From NCBI RefSeq assembly GCF_007859915.1, contig NZ_SJPM01000001.1, positions 299,502-363,501 of the forward strand: a stretch of DNA of 64,000 nt, given 5' to 3'. Shown piece by piece: positions 18,459-28,067 of this stretch (positions are counted from its first letter, which is position 1; each line of letters begins with the position of its first letter). Below the pieces are notes generated by a model. The model was not told where the DNA came from. It was given only the letters and a program-made list of their open reading frames with translations, and ran no database searches. A program made the position numbers and the translations under genes. This DNA comes from Neorhodopirellula pilleata (GTDB lineage: Bacteria > Planctomycetota > Planctomycetia > Pirellulales > Pirellulaceae).

Positions 18459-19016
18459 ATGGCTGACGATACGACCTCCAAAACTGATGAAGAATCCAGC
18501 GACCTTCCGATCCGCCCCCGTAGCAATACGCCCATGGTGATTGCGTTTGTGGGGCTGATCGTCGTGATCGAAACGGCAATGTTCTTTTTCCTCGTTCCCA
18601 GCGCCGAACAAGTCAGCGCGTTGGCCGAGGCTCAACTGATCGAGTCGGTTCAGGACGGAGCCGAAGAAGCCGAAAAAGAAGCGTCCGACGAAAACCGCGT
18701 CGAAGAATTCGAACTCGGAACGTTCGGCGAAACGTTCAGCCCGATCGACTCGGACCGTTCGTTTCGCGTCGAACTGCGACTCTATGGGTTGATCCGGGCC
18801 AAGAACCGCAGTGCCATGACGAAGGAATTCGAAACTAAAAACGGTCGTCTTCGCCATGAAATCCGACGAAAAATCCGTAATAGTGAGCTTTCGGAACTGC
18901 AAGACAATCAATTGGGCTTGCTCGAAAGACGAATTTTGACGACATGTAACCACTTGTTGGATGAAGACATGCTATTGGGCGTCGGGTTTCACGACTACCA
19001 ATTGATCGAAGACTGA
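18459..19016 (+). CDS. fliL: FliL-like flagellar basal-body-associated protein
   Basis: The protein has 185 aa with one membrane helix (VIAFVGLIVVIETAMFFFLV, about residues 27-46) and a periplasmic domain. Its layout and place 5 bp after motB fit FliL, which surrounds the stator. The C-terminal end (LQDNQLGLLERRILTTCNHLL) is compatible with the FliL domain, but sequence similarity is weak by eye. An acidic coiled segment, EDGAEEAEKEASDEN-like, follows the membrane helix. Confidence 0.7.
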   Translation: MADDTTSKTDEESSDLPIRPRSNTPMVIAFVGLIVVIETAMFFFLVPSAEQVSALAEAQLIESVQDGAEEAEKEASDENRVEEFELGTFGETFSPIDSDRSFRVELRLYGLIRAKNRSAMTKEFETKNGRLRHEIRRKIRNSELSELQDNQLGLLERRILTTCNHLLDEDMLLGVGFHDYQLIED

Positions 19017-19081
19017 GCCCGATCGGCGAACCACAGAACTCGACGAATCGATCGGGCTAACGCCATTGCAAGGATGCGGGC

Positions 19082-19498
19082 ATGAGCAGCACGGACAGCG
19101 GGGCTTCCCCCAAAGAACATCTCAATACCGATGACATCGAAGCGCTTCTGAACGAAGCGTCTCAGTCGCTCGCGTCGGCGAACGACTCGGCTGCACCGGA
19201 CCGTGACACCGCCCGCCCTTTCGCACTGGGAGATCTCTCGCCCGGTGGTGATGACGACATTGCCAACGATGTCGATCTACTCGACGAAGTCGAAATGGAC
19301 CTCCGCGTCGAATTGGGGCGAACCCAAATGCGGCTCGAGGAAGTCTTGCGCCTCCGCAAGGGAAGTGTCGTGGCGCTGGATAAACTCGCCGGCGATCCGG
19401 TCGACATATTTGCCAACGGTCGATTGATCGCGCGCGGCGAAGTCTTGGTCATGAACGACAATTTTTGCGTCCGCGTGACCGAATTGGTGGGAGGCTGA
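19082..19498 (+). CDS. fliN: Flagellar motor switch protein FliN
   Basis: The protein has 138 aa. An unstructured acidic N-terminal half (about 1-60) precedes a SpoA/FliN domain: [59 protein letters not shown]. This forms the bottom of the C-ring. It starts 65 bp after fliL and ends just before fliO, whose ribosome site (GGAGG) lies within the fliN end. Confidence 0.92.
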   Translation: MSSTDSGASPKEHLNTDDIEALLNEASQSLASANDSAAPDRDTARPFALGDLSPGGDDDIANDVDLLDEVEMDLRVELGRTQMRLEEVLRLRKGSVVALDKLAGDPVDIFANGRLIARGEVLVMNDNFCVRVTELVGG

Positions 19499-19502
19499 AG
19501 TG

Positions 19503-20297
19503 ATGCGTTGGATCGTCTTGATTGCATGTGTGGGATGGTTCGGTTCAATCGGATGGGGCCAATCGACGTTATCGACCGGTGGTACGACAGAAACATCGAA
19601 CCGTGCGGGCGGTCGTCCGATCGTTCTCTCGCACGGTGGAAGCAGTCACGAAAAAACGTCGGTCGGTTTTCCTTCGCTTCAACCGCCATCCCAACTGCGC
19701 AATCAAGGGCGTGAAGGAGGTTCGGTCGATTCTTCGTACCAGCTTGCTGATTCGGTAGCGCGGGACTCGTCGCATGCCGGTGCATCAGTCGAATCAAATT
19801 CGGCCGACAGCGGCCTGCCGCTCGATAGCAATCCGGAGTCATCGCGATCAAAGATGACCGGGCCGCTCGTGACGGTTTGTTCCAGCCTTGCGATCGTGCT
19901 TGCGCTGTTTAGTGCATTGGTTTGGGCGGGAAGACGTTTCGGTGGCGGCGCGGCGGTTTCGAAACCGTTGCCCGCGTCGGCGCTCTCGCCGCTTGGTCAC
20001 GTCATGTTGGACCCTCGTACCAAATTGCTGCTCGTCAAATGCGGACGCCGGATTTTGATTCTCTCGCAAACGGCCTCGGGAGTGACGCCGATCTCTGAGA
20101 TCACCCACCCGGACGAAGTCCGTGAATTGATCGCGAGTTGTTCGGCCGAAGCACGTGCGGTGTTTGAAAAAACGCTCCGCGAAATCGAACTCGAACCCGC
20201 CCGAGGTTTCACCGGACCCGCCGATGATCCGGTTCCACGCCCGCACGGCGGCCATCCAAGTGGCCGCTCAAGTGGGCGATTATTCGCGACGGCCTAG
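19503..20297 (+). CDS. fliO: FliO-like flagellar export protein
   Basis: I start at ATG 19503 because GGAGG (19490-19494) is 8 bp upstream; GTG 19500 is the alternative. The 264-aa product has a signal-like N-terminus, a long Ser/Gly-rich stretch to about residue 115, one membrane helix (VTVCSSLAIVLALFSALVWA, about 123-142) and a FliO-type domain (LSPLGHVMLDPRTKLLLVKC, then RRILILSQTASGVTPISEI). FliO assists assembly of the FliP-FliQ-FliR gate. Position after fliN supports it. fliP would be expected next but is absent; a repeat follows instead. Confidence 0.8.
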   Translation: MRWIVLIACVGWFGSIGWGQSTLSTGGTTETSNRAGGRPIVLSHGGSSHEKTSVGFPSLQPPSQLRNQGREGGSVDSSYQLADSVARDSSHAGASVESNSADSGLPLDSNPESSRSKMTGPLVTVCSSLAIVLALFSALVWAGRRFGGGAAVSKPLPASALSPLGHVMLDPRTKLLLVKCGRRILILSQTASGVTPISEITHPDEVRELIASCSAEARAVFEKTLREIELEPARGFTGPADDPVPRPHGGHPSGRSSGRLFATA

Positions 20298-20341
20298 CCA
20301 TCGCCCAATCAACCGGCGGGGCATTCTCAACGTGGCATCGA

Positions 20342-20413
20342 AACCCGACGCGTAAGCGAGGGATATTTAAAAAAGAATTGATGGCGTTGGATCCCTCGCT
20401 TACGCGTCGGGTT
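20342..20413. repeat. Palindromic AACCCGACGCG / GCGAGGGAT element
   Basis: Perfect 23-bp arms at 20342-20364 and 20391-20413 (AACCCGACGCGT...GCGAGGGAT) enclose 26 bp. It is the same family as 30722-30793 and 60551-60613. Immediately after it, a 16-bp unit TATCAACAGGCCGCGA is tandemly duplicated (about 20418-20449). It may end the flagellar transcript. Confidence 0.8.
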
Positions 20414-20506
20414 ACTATATCAACAGGCCGCGATATCAACAGGCCGCGAGGTGGATTGCCACCCAACAATGAGAATGATGCCAGCCCGCTTAGTTGGACC
20501 TAAACC

Positions 20507-22420
20507 ATGATAAAATATGTCACGCCGCTTCTGATGTTGGTTGCATTTGCCTTTGCCGGGCGCGGCGGTGCGGATGATGTTGCCCGGCCGGCGAAAACCA
20601 ATGTCGTCTACATCATGGCCGATGAGCTGGGTTACTTTGAACCATCTTACATGGGCAACCCCAATATCCAGACGCCCAACCTGGATCGCATGGCTGCCGA
20701 AGGCATCCGGTTCACCCAAGGGATGGCCGGTTCGTCGGTGTGTGCGCCGACGCGATGTTGTTTCCTAACCGGCAAGCACAGCGGTCACACTTCCGTGCGA
20801 TCCAATGGTGGCGGAACACCCCTGAGGGCGGACGAAGAAACCGTCGCATCGATCCTCAAGCCGCTCGGCTATGCGACAGGCGGCTTCGGCAAATGGGGCA
20901 ACGGAGGACGCGGTTCGACCGGGGTGCCCGAGAAACATGGGTTTGATGTGTTCGTCGGATATTACGATCAAGTCCACGCCCATTCGTATTACCCGCCTTA
21001 CATCCTGCGAAACAGCGAAGAGATGCCATTGGCGGGGAACCATGGAAACAGTGACGGCGAAACTTATTCTCACTATGTCATCATGAACGAAGCGATGAAG
21101 TTCATCCGAGAGAACAAGGATAAGCCGTTCTTCGCTTACCTTCCCGTCACACCGCCACACGGGATCTTTGACATCCCCGACGAAGATCCGGCATGGGCGA
21201 TCTATCGAGACAAGCCGTGGGACGAGCCCGCCAAACGGTATGCCGCGATGGTCACGATGTTGGACCGGCAAGTCGGCGAAGTCTTGGCGTTGCTCGACGA
21301 ACTCGGACTCGAAGACAACACTCTGGTTCTGTTTAGTGGCGACAACGGTGGTGCGGACTATTTTTCGTCAAAGGATCATCCGCGAGGTGTGCATGGTGCG
21401 AACAAGCATCCCGAAACAGGTGCCGAGTTTCGTGGCAAGAAAGGTCAGCTTTACGAAGGCGGCTTGCGGATTCCATTCCTCGCGCGTTGGCCAGGAAAGA
21501 TTCAACCGGGCCGCACCAGCGATCTATTGTTTTACTTCCCAGACCTATTGCCCACGATTGCCGAAGTGACCGGTGCGAAAGCTCCAGCGGATGTTGATGG
21601 CATCAGCATCTTGCCGGAACTAATCGGCGAAGAGGCCGCCGGGCATCCGCAAGCTCAGCATGAATACTTGTACTGGGAAATCAACGGCCAGACCGCCGTC
21701 CGCATGGGGAACTGGAAAGCGATCCAGCCTCGGGCTAATGCGGCGTGGGAACTCTACGACTTGGCGACTGATATCAGCGAGTCGAACGATCTCGCAACGA
21801 CTCACCCGGAGGTGTTGGCCAAACTACAGGCATACGCCACGCAGGCCCACATTCCGGTGATGGAGGGAACGTTCGATTCGACCGACCTGCACGAACGTGA
21901 CCGAGCCGCAAAATTCGGCGGCAAGTCACCGGCCCCCAAGAAGAATAAGCGTGGGGTGAAGAAAGCAGTCGGGATGCCGACCAAGGGAATGCTTGACAAC
22001 AAGGATTGGAAGATCGTTCGGGCGAGCAGTGAAAACGTCGCGAATCAAAAGTACGCGCGCAACGCCATCGACGGGGACGAATCCACGCTTTGGCATACTA
22101 GATTCGGTGCCAACGCGGCCGAACCTCCTCACGAACTGGTGATCGATCTCGGGGCAACCCGCCGCATTGAAGGCTTCGTGTATCTTGGCCGCCAAGATGG
22201 CGGTTGGAATGGTGCCGTTAAGGATGTCGAATTCTACGTCTCCGAAGATCCCGACAAGTTTGGGACGCCGCTTGTTTCAATCACGCTGGCAAAAACGAAA
22301 GAACCTCAGCGGATCGAGTGCGAAATGAAGCAAGCCCGTTACCTACTGATGCGGACCACGACCGAGTACAGCGGCGGCGAATTTGCCACCGTCGCCGAGT
22401 TGGGCGTGATCGGAGATTGA
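20507..22420 (+). CDS. Secreted sulfatase with C-terminal discoidin-like domain
   Basis: The protein has 637 aa. A signal peptide (about 1-22) is followed by the sulfatase core: NVVYIMADELGYFEPSY supplies the first metal-binding acid, and CAPTR with Cys79 is the formylglycine site. GKWGNGG, then VLFSGDNGG near residue 275, supply further active-site residues. The core ends near residue 450. A Lys-rich linker (APKKNKRGVKK) leads to an F5/8 type C (discoidin) domain, about residues 505-637: NAIDGDESTLWHTRFG and a C-terminal ATVAELGVIG. The domain should anchor the enzyme to a carbohydrate. Substrate unknown. It stands alone between repeats and rplU. Confidence 0.92.
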   Translation: MIKYVTPLLMLVAFAFAGRGGADDVARPAKTNVVYIMADELGYFEPSYMGNPNIQTPNLDRMAAEGIRFTQGMAGSSVCAPTRCCFLTGKHSGHTSVRSNGGGTPLRADEETVASILKPLGYATGGFGKWGNGGRGSTGVPEKHGFDVFVGYYDQVHAHSYYPPYILRNSEEMPLAGNHGNSDGETYSHYVIMNEAMKFIRENKDKPFFAYLPVTPPHGIFDIPDEDPAWAIYRDKPWDEPAKRYAAMVTMLDRQVGEVLALLDELGLEDNTLVLFSGDNGGADYFSSKDHPRGVHGANKHPETGAEFRGKKGQLYEGGLRIPFLARWPGKIQPGRTSDLLFYFPDLLPTIAEVTGAKAPADVDGISILPELIGEEAAGHPQAQHEYLYWEINGQTAVRMGNWKAIQPRANAAWELYDLATDISESNDLATTHPEVLAKLQAYATQAHIPVMEGTFDSTDLHERDRAAKFGGKSPAPKKNKRGVKKAVGMPTKGMLDNKDWKIVRASSENVANQKYARNAIDGDESTLWHTRFGANAAEPPHELVIDLGATRRIEGFVYLGRQDGGWNGAVKDVEFYVSEDPDKFGTPLVSITLAKTKEPQRIECEMKQARYLLMRTTTEYSGGEFATVAELGVIGD

Positions 22421-22566
22421 ACCGGATCGACACGCCAGGGCGTGTCGGGTTTACCGACATTTTACGGTCACAGACCACTAGCCATTCCACCCGATTGTCG
22501 CTATGCTCTCGCCTCGATCGACGATCAGTCCCCTTCAAAAATTCACATTAAGCCCCTGTTTTCACC

Positions 22567-22881
22567 ATGTATGCCATCTTTGTTGACGGTGGACGTCAGT
22601 ACCGCGTTGAGCCTGGAATGGAAATCGACGTTGATTTTCGCGATATTGCGGCCGGCGAGAATCTGCAATTCGGTACCGTTTTGGCTGTCGGCGGCGACGA
22701 CGGGTTGAAGTTGGGTGCCCCGACTTTGGACGGCGTCAGCGTGACCGCGTCGGTTTTGGGGACGAAGATGGACAAGAAAATCTACGTTCAAAAGTTTCGC
22801 CGTCGCAAGCACAGCAAGAAGCGAACCGGGCACCGACAAAGCAACACCCGTGTTCGAATCGAAGAAATCGCTGGCGTCTGA
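22567..22881 (+). CDS. rplU: 50S ribosomal protein L21
   Basis: The protein has 104 aa, the normal length. MYAIFVDGGRQYRV at the start, LQFGTVLAVGG in the middle, and the basic C-terminal stretch YVQKFRRRKHSKKRTGHRQ with the L21 signature are all present. rpmA (L27), its usual partner, does not follow; instead a protein kinase gene begins 22 bp downstream. Confidence 0.97.
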   Translation: MYAIFVDGGRQYRVEPGMEIDVDFRDIAAGENLQFGTVLAVGGDDGLKLGAPTLDGVSVTASVLGTKMDKKIYVQKFRRRKHSKKRTGHRQSNTRVRIEEIAGV

Positions 22882-22903
22882 TCCCCACGAGTGACCACCG
22901 CCG

Positions 22904-24028
22904 ATGCCTCATCTGGAACTTGCCGATTTTGAACTTGGGGCGGTTCTGGGCGTGGGGACGGTTGGTACGATCTACGATGCCAAGGTCCGCAGCGACATCG
23001 AAGTCGCGCCCGCCGCTTGGGCGCTGGCGGGTGAGGATCTTGCGGTTAAAAAACTGCACCCTGCCGTCAGCCGCGACGAACTGATTCAGGCTCGGTTTCG
23101 CCGTGAAATGCTGATCCTCGAACGGCTTCAGCACCCCAACATCATCGGATACTTCGGCGGCGGGACCGACGAAGGCCAGCTTTTCTACGTGATGCAGCGC
23201 GTCGACGGCGGAACGATCAAAGACCTGATCGAGTCCACCGGCCCGCTTGCTTGGCCGGTTGTCGTCGATGTCGCGCGACAGGTTTGCTCGGCGTTGCAAT
23301 GTGCCCACAACCACGGCGTCATCCACCGTGATCTCAAACCGGGCAATCTATTCTTGACCCGAGACGCGCAAGTGAAGCTGGGCGATTTCGGAATCGCCCG
23401 CGATCAACATTCGGCCGATTTGACGAATCAAGGTCTCACCGTGGGCACCCACGCTTACATGGCCCCCGAGCAAATTACGGGTGAATCGACGATTTCCGGC
23501 AAGGTCGACCTGTACGCGTTGGGCTGTTGCTTGTTTGAAATGCTAAGCGGACGAAAGGTTTTCTTGGGCGAAAATTTCGCACAGCTCTTCGAGCAGCACC
23601 TTCGCAGCAATCCGCCGCACGTCCGGACGCTCGTCGGTGATGTTCCCGACGAACTCGACGAGATCATCCAACAGTGCTTGGCGAAGTCGCCCGAGAACCG
23701 ACCGTTCAATGCCCGTGCCGTTCAAGGTGTGATGAATGAGATCGGTGAAAAATATCACTTGGGAGTCGGCCAGGGTGAGGAAACCGTCGGATCGCTCGCC
23801 AAACGCTCCTACGGTGGCGAAGAACCGTATGATCCAAACGCGTTGCCAGATATTGCTGCCCATAACGTGACCGAAAAAGGCCGCAGGCTGCTCGAACAGC
23901 AGATCCAAGCTCGGTTAGGAGGCATTCCTCGCGACCCCATTCCGGCATGGAAACTGCTCACCCTTGTGGCGTTGGTTGTCTTGGCTGTTATCCTCGCAGT
24001 GATCTTTTCGGGTAGTCCGACGACCTAG
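22904..24028 (+). CDS. Membrane Ser/Thr protein kinase (Hanks type)
   Basis: The protein has 374 aa. A glycine-rich loop (VLGVGTVGTIYDAKV) leads to the ATP lysine in LAVKKL (Lys49). The catalytic loop is HRDLKPGN with Asp143, the DFG is LGDFGIARD, and the activation segment ends GTHAYMAPEQ, all intact, so an active kinase is expected. The kinase domain ends near residue 280; a linker follows and a single C-terminal membrane helix (LLTLVALVVLAVILAVIFSG, about 348-368) leaves almost nothing outside. Targets are unknown. It directly follows rplU and precedes an FKBP gene, so it may share the ribosomal protein transcript. Confidence 0.93.
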   Translation: MPHLELADFELGAVLGVGTVGTIYDAKVRSDIEVAPAAWALAGEDLAVKKLHPAVSRDELIQARFRREMLILERLQHPNIIGYFGGGTDEGQLFYVMQRVDGGTIKDLIESTGPLAWPVVVDVARQVCSALQCAHNHGVIHRDLKPGNLFLTRDAQVKLGDFGIARDQHSADLTNQGLTVGTHAYMAPEQITGESTISGKVDLYALGCCLFEMLSGRKVFLGENFAQLFEQHLRSNPPHVRTLVGDVPDELDEIIQQCLAKSPENRPFNARAVQGVMNEIGEKYHLGVGQGEETVGSLAKRSYGGEEPYDPNALPDIAAHNVTEKGRRLLEQQIQARLGGIPRDPIPAWKLLTLVALVVLAVILAVIFSGSPTT

Positions 24029-24185
24029 CCGGATGTCTCATTCGTCGTCGGGTTCGGGCCATTTGTGGGGAATGCAAACCAATGACAATTTGTTATTCTC
24101 TCCGTTCAAGCTGGCTTCGTCGGATATTCGCGATTCTTTGTCAAATCGCGCCACGTCTTCAGTTCCCACCTCAGGATACGATTTG

Positions 24186-24902
24186 ATGTCTCGCAAGCGA
24201 CGCTCACTGTTCACGCTCCCCCTACTGGCAATGTTGACCATGACGACTTCCGTCACCGCCCAAGAAAACCAAGCGGATACTGAAGACGCGGTCGGCTATT
24301 TCCTTGGTTTTTCGGTCGGCCAATCGTTTGCCGGCCAAGGTTTTGAAGATGGGGATTTCACGTTCGAAGCCATGCAAAAAGGCCTGATGGACGCGCTGGC
24401 GGGCAAGGACCCGGGGCTGAATCAGGAGCAATTGGAAGCCGCCCAAGGCAAGATCCAAGCGATGCTGCAAAAACGTCAGGCCGCCGCCGAAGTTGAGCTG
24501 AAGAAGATGGCGCTGATGAACCAAGAAAAAAGCGACGTGTGGATGAAACAAAACGCGTCGGCCGAAGGTGTCAAAGAGCTGGGCAAGGGCATCCAGTACA
24601 AGGTCATCACCGAGGGCGAAGGCGGGTCACCGACCGCCGCCGACACCGTCTCGGTTCACTACACCGGCAAATTGACCAACGGGGAAGTCTTCGATAGCAG
24701 TGTCGCTCGTGGTGAGCCGGCTCAATTCCCAGTCAATCGGGTCATCCAAGGCTGGCAAATGGCACTTCAACAAATGAAAGTCGGATCGAAGTGGATGTTG
24801 TACATCCCACCTGCGATGGCATACGGCGAAGACGGGGCGCCGCCGAAAATCGGCCCGAATGAAGTCTTGGTATTCGAAGTGGAACTCCTCGATATCCTGT
24901 AG
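24186..24902 (+). CDS. Exported FKBP-type peptidyl-prolyl isomerase
   Basis: I start at ATG 24186 (MSRKRRSLFTLPLLAMLTM), where a signal peptide begins; the open frame runs 51 codons further upstream without family similarity. The 238-aa product has an FKBP_N dimerisation helix region (VGYFLGFSVGQSFAGQGF to about residue 125) and an FKBP domain (about 150-238): VSVHYTGKLTNGEVFDSS, VIQGWQMALQQMKVGSKW, YIPPAMAYGE. This is the layout of FkpA/Mip proteins, which fold exported proteins. Confidence 0.92.
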   Translation: MSRKRRSLFTLPLLAMLTMTTSVTAQENQADTEDAVGYFLGFSVGQSFAGQGFEDGDFTFEAMQKGLMDALAGKDPGLNQEQLEAAQGKIQAMLQKRQAAAEVELKKMALMNQEKSDVWMKQNASAEGVKELGKGIQYKVITEGEGGSPTAADTVSVHYTGKLTNGEVFDSSVARGEPAQFPVNRVIQGWQMALQQMKVGSKWMLYIPPAMAYGEDGAPPKIGPNEVLVFEVELLDIL

Positions 24903-25125
24903 TTGCTAAGACGCTCGTCGGTCACCCGATGTTGATCACGCGTGTCGATGACGTCGATTTCTGCGGCAAAACCGTTCTTTCCGGCGGTTTCAGTTGCGAT
25001 TTTGCGGGCTGTGCGGCGGGTGAGGCTTGCGTTTGTGTCATAATTTCGTGGCCGCTCTGGCCCGATCCGGTACAATCAGACGGTCTGCCTGATCCGCATT
25101 CGGATCTCGATCGCAACTGAAACCT

Positions 25126-25132
25126 GAAAGGA
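25126..25132 (+). promoter_or_regulatory. Ribosome binding site deciding the HtrA start
   Basis: GAAAGGA lies 8 bp before ATG 25141 but overlaps the in-frame ATG at 25132, so 25141 is the better start. Confidence 0.65.
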
Positions 25133-25140
25133 TGGCTCCC

Positions 25141-26610
25141 ATGCTCGATGACGTTCCGCCGAACCCGGACGACGCCGCCGACGCCATTGAATCTGGCACC
25201 TGCGACCGATCGTTGTCGGTTCGCCAGGAGATCAGCCGCTCGCGACAATTGGCGGCAACGCGAATCACGGTGCCAACTCCGACGAACGGACCGATGATTT
25301 CCACAGATGTGCTGCGGGACGCGACCGAACAAGACGTGGGAGTGGATGCGCCGAATGCGGATTTCGAATCCGTTGCCGTGGCATCCGATGAACCGCTCGA
25401 CCCGCCGCAAGACGAATCGGTTCGCGAGGCCGCTTCGCCGCCCGTTGCCACGACGAGTCATCATCCGATCTTGCAAAGTGTGATGCTGTTGATGTCGATG
25501 CTGGTCATGCTGGCAGTGGCTCGCTACAGCGTCCCGAGTATCGTCGAAGAGATTCGTTACGCTTGGCATCGAGGCGAATTGCGGGCGGAGTACGAGAGTG
25601 GCACCGAGGGGCTTCGCAACGTGTCGCTCGATTCACTCAGTCGCGCCTACCAGATGGTGACGTCGGCGGTCGGGCCGTCGGTCGTCCATATTGATGTCCA
25701 GCGACGGGCTACCGATAAAGAGAAACAGATGCACCAAATGCTCGGCGGTGGGATGTTCTCGCTGTCCGATCAAGGTAGCGGCGTCGTCGTGGATTCCGAG
25801 GGATACGTACTCACCAATCGACACGTGATCGTCGATGGCGAAGAGATCTCCGTCACCCTTTCAGATGGTCGTCGTTTGAAGGCCCAGGTTATCGGCACGG
25901 ATTCGTTGACGGATTTAGCCGTCTTGAAAATCGACGCCGATCGCTTGATGCCCATTCAGTGGGGCGATAGCGACAAGCTGCGAGTCGGTTCACCGGTGTG
26001 GGCGGTGGGCAGCCCGTTCGGTCTCGATCGTACCATCACGTTCGGCATTTTAAGCGGCAAGCACCGTATGGTTCGCGCGGGCGAACGGCATGGATCGAGC
26101 TTCCATTATCAAGATTTCATGCAGAGCGATGTGGCCGTCAATCCGGGCAACAGCGGCGGTCCGTTGGTCGATGCGAAAGGCACCCTGGTCGGCATCAACA
26201 CGGCGATCGTCGGTGACACCTACCAAGGCGTTAGCTTCTCAATCCCAAGCAATTTGTCGCGTGAAATCTACCAACGCATTCGCGAGACCGGCCGTGTTCA
26301 GCGTGGTTATCTCGGTGTCAGCTTGCAAGAAGTTCCCGACGACTTGTTGATCGGAGAGAATACGAGAGTGCGGGGTGCACTGGTAACGGGTTTGGCTAAC
26401 GACGGATCACCCGCCGCCTCAGCGGGTATGTTGGCCGGCGACATTGTTCGCAAGGCTAATGACGAAGACGTGATTGATGTCGGGCACTTGATGCGAATCG
26501 TCGGCAAAGCGAACGCGGGAACGCCGGTGCGATTGCAGATTCGCCGAAACGACGCCGACTTGGAATTGACCGTTACCCTTGGTGACCGTCCCGTTGAGCT
26601 CGATCCATGA
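25141..26610 (+). CDS. HtrA/DegP-like serine protease with one PDZ domain
   Basis: The protein has 489 aa from the chosen start. A long polar, probably cytoplasmic N-terminus (about 1-108) precedes one membrane helix (LQSVMLLMSMLVMLAVA region). The trypsin-like domain has catalytic His228 (LTNRHVIVDG), Asp258 (DSLTDLAVLKID) and Ser338 (NPGNSGGPLVD). A single PDZ domain follows (GYLGVSLQEVP to the end). This is membrane-tethered protein quality control facing the periplasm, more DegS-like in topology than DegP. The 3' end overlaps the convergent glycosyltransferase gene by 38 bp. Confidence 0.93.
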   Translation: MLDDVPPNPDDAADAIESGTCDRSLSVRQEISRSRQLAATRITVPTPTNGPMISTDVLRDATEQDVGVDAPNADFESVAVASDEPLDPPQDESVREAASPPVATTSHHPILQSVMLLMSMLVMLAVARYSVPSIVEEIRYAWHRGELRAEYESGTEGLRNVSLDSLSRAYQMVTSAVGPSVVHIDVQRRATDKEKQMHQMLGGGMFSLSDQGSGVVVDSEGYVLTNRHVIVDGEEISVTLSDGRRLKAQVIGTDSLTDLAVLKIDADRLMPIQWGDSDKLRVGSPVWAVGSPFGLDRTITFGILSGKHRMVRAGERHGSSFHYQDFMQSDVAVNPGNSGGPLVDAKGTLVGINTAIVGDTYQGVSFSIPSNLSREIYQRIRETGRVQRGYLGVSLQEVPDDLLIGENTRVRGALVTGLANDGSPAASAGMLAGDIVRKANDEDVIDVGHLMRIVGKANAGTPVRLQIRRNDADLELTVTLGDRPVELDP

Positions 26611-27985
26611 CGTTTCGATAAACCGAGGCCGTCTTGAACGACATCGCCGTGTCGCTGAAACACGCATCATGCCGTGTTGCAGCGGCCTCGGACATCGTTT
26701 CCCAATCATAACGTCCTGTCACAAGGGCCTCGATTTGATCCGCCAATGAAATCGCGTTACGAGGTTCGGCCAACAACCCTTCGACGCCGTGCGTGACCGC
26801 TTCGGGCGTGCCCTCAACGCGAGTGGCGATCACGGGCACCGCCGCCGCCATCGCTTCGAGTACCACCATCGGCAAGCCCTCACCGAACAGACTTGGCAAT
26901 ACCATCGCGTCTAAACGCGACAATTCGCCGGGTACGTCATGGGTGAAGCCGATCCAATCGATGTGCGGACCGAGGTTGAGTTCGTTGATTTGTTGATCAA
27001 TTTTGGCTCGATAGGCGTCGGTTTCAAACGGTCCGATGCACCGCAATTGAACATCGAGGCCGCGTCGATGCACTTCGCTGAGTGCATCGAGTACGACTTC
27101 GAGTCCTTTGCGGTTTCGCATCAGTGCGATCATCCCGATGGTCCAACGTCCACCGACTACCGGTCGATGATCGCGGTGCGGGCGAATCGCGGGCACACCG
27201 TTATGGACGACAGAGATGTGGTCAGTCGGGAAGCCTTGTGCGATCAAGTCCTCTCGCAAGCTGTTGGACACGCAGATCAGATGCGAGCAGTTCGCCAAAC
27301 TGCGTCGTTCAATCCAGGCATTGATTCGATTGCTGACCCACCGTTCGCAATCACGTGATGCGGGACTGTGAACATGATAGATCCAAGGCTTTCCGGTCCA
27401 CTTCGAAGCCAATGAAGCGATCATTGCCGTTCGAGGTGTGTGGGCGTGAAGCAAGTCATAGCTTTGCGTACGAACCAAGTCCGCCAATCGCTTGGCCACT
27501 GAGAAATCGAGCCGACTCTTCATCGGCAAGCGATGTCCATGTCCCCAACGTTCGCCCGACCGCATTTCGCATCGCTCATCAAGCATGTCGGCAAAACGTC
27601 CAGGTTTGACGCTGGCGAAATCCGCGACAACGTTTTGTTCAGGCAGACATCGACCTAAGTGTGACTGGACACGTTCGGCTCCCGAAAAATGTTCCCCGTT
27701 GACGACATGCAATACACGGATGGTGCGCGAGGCGGACGTGTCCTCGGAGCGATACGTTTCCTCCATCTTCGGAGGAACCAACATCCGCACGGTACTTGGA
27801 CAAGTCGGATCGGCAAGCAGCGCATTGGCCAACGGGGTGGACGAGTTCAGCGTGGGCGGGTTCAGCGTCATCAGTCGCTCGATGGGATCAGTGGGAATCA
27901 AAGAACTTTCGCTCAAATGTGGGTCACGTCGGCTGATCATGCCAACGAATTCAAACCCCCACCTAATCGTCCTCGATTGCCGCAA
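26573..27985 (-). CDS. Glycosyltransferase family 4 protein
   Basis: The longest frame gives 470 aa, but the first 90 residues or so are low in similarity and several internal Met codons could be the start; the fold begins at IRVLHVVNGEHFSGAERVQ (about residue 88). GT4 features are the N-terminal GAERV acceptor motif, YDLLHAHTPRTAMIAS, ISVVHNGV near residue 255, and the C-terminal FGEGLPMVVLEAMAAAVPVI with the E-x7-E nucleotide-sugar motif. The sugar and acceptor are unknown; likely cell surface or exopolysaccharide. No other glycosyltransferases are adjacent. Confidence 0.88.
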   Translation of the reverse strand: MRQSRTIRWGFEFVGMISRRDPHLSESSLIPTDPIERLMTLNPPTLNSSTPLANALLADPTCPSTVRMLVPPKMEETYRSEDTSASRTIRVLHVVNGEHFSGAERVQSHLGRCLPEQNVVADFASVKPGRFADMLDERCEMRSGERWGHGHRLPMKSRLDFSVAKRLADLVRTQSYDLLHAHTPRTAMIASLASKWTGKPWIYHVHSPASRDCERWVSNRINAWIERRSLANCSHLICVSNSLREDLIAQGFPTDHISVVHNGVPAIRPHRDHRPVVGGRWTIGMIALMRNRKGLEVVLDALSEVHRRGLDVQLRCIGPFETDAYRAKIDQQINELNLGPHIDWIGFTHDVPGELSRLDAMVLPSLFGEGLPMVVLEAMAAAVPVIATRVEGTPEAVTHGVEGLLAEPRNAISLADQIEALVTGRYDWETMSEAAATRHDACFSDTAMSFKTASVYRNVMDRAQRDGHQG

Positions 27986-28067
27986 TCGATTTGAACGAAT
28001 GCAACGGTTCTAGCGATCAGTTACAATCGGTGGTTCCCCCCTCCCGCCTGCCGGACCCCACGCCGCC

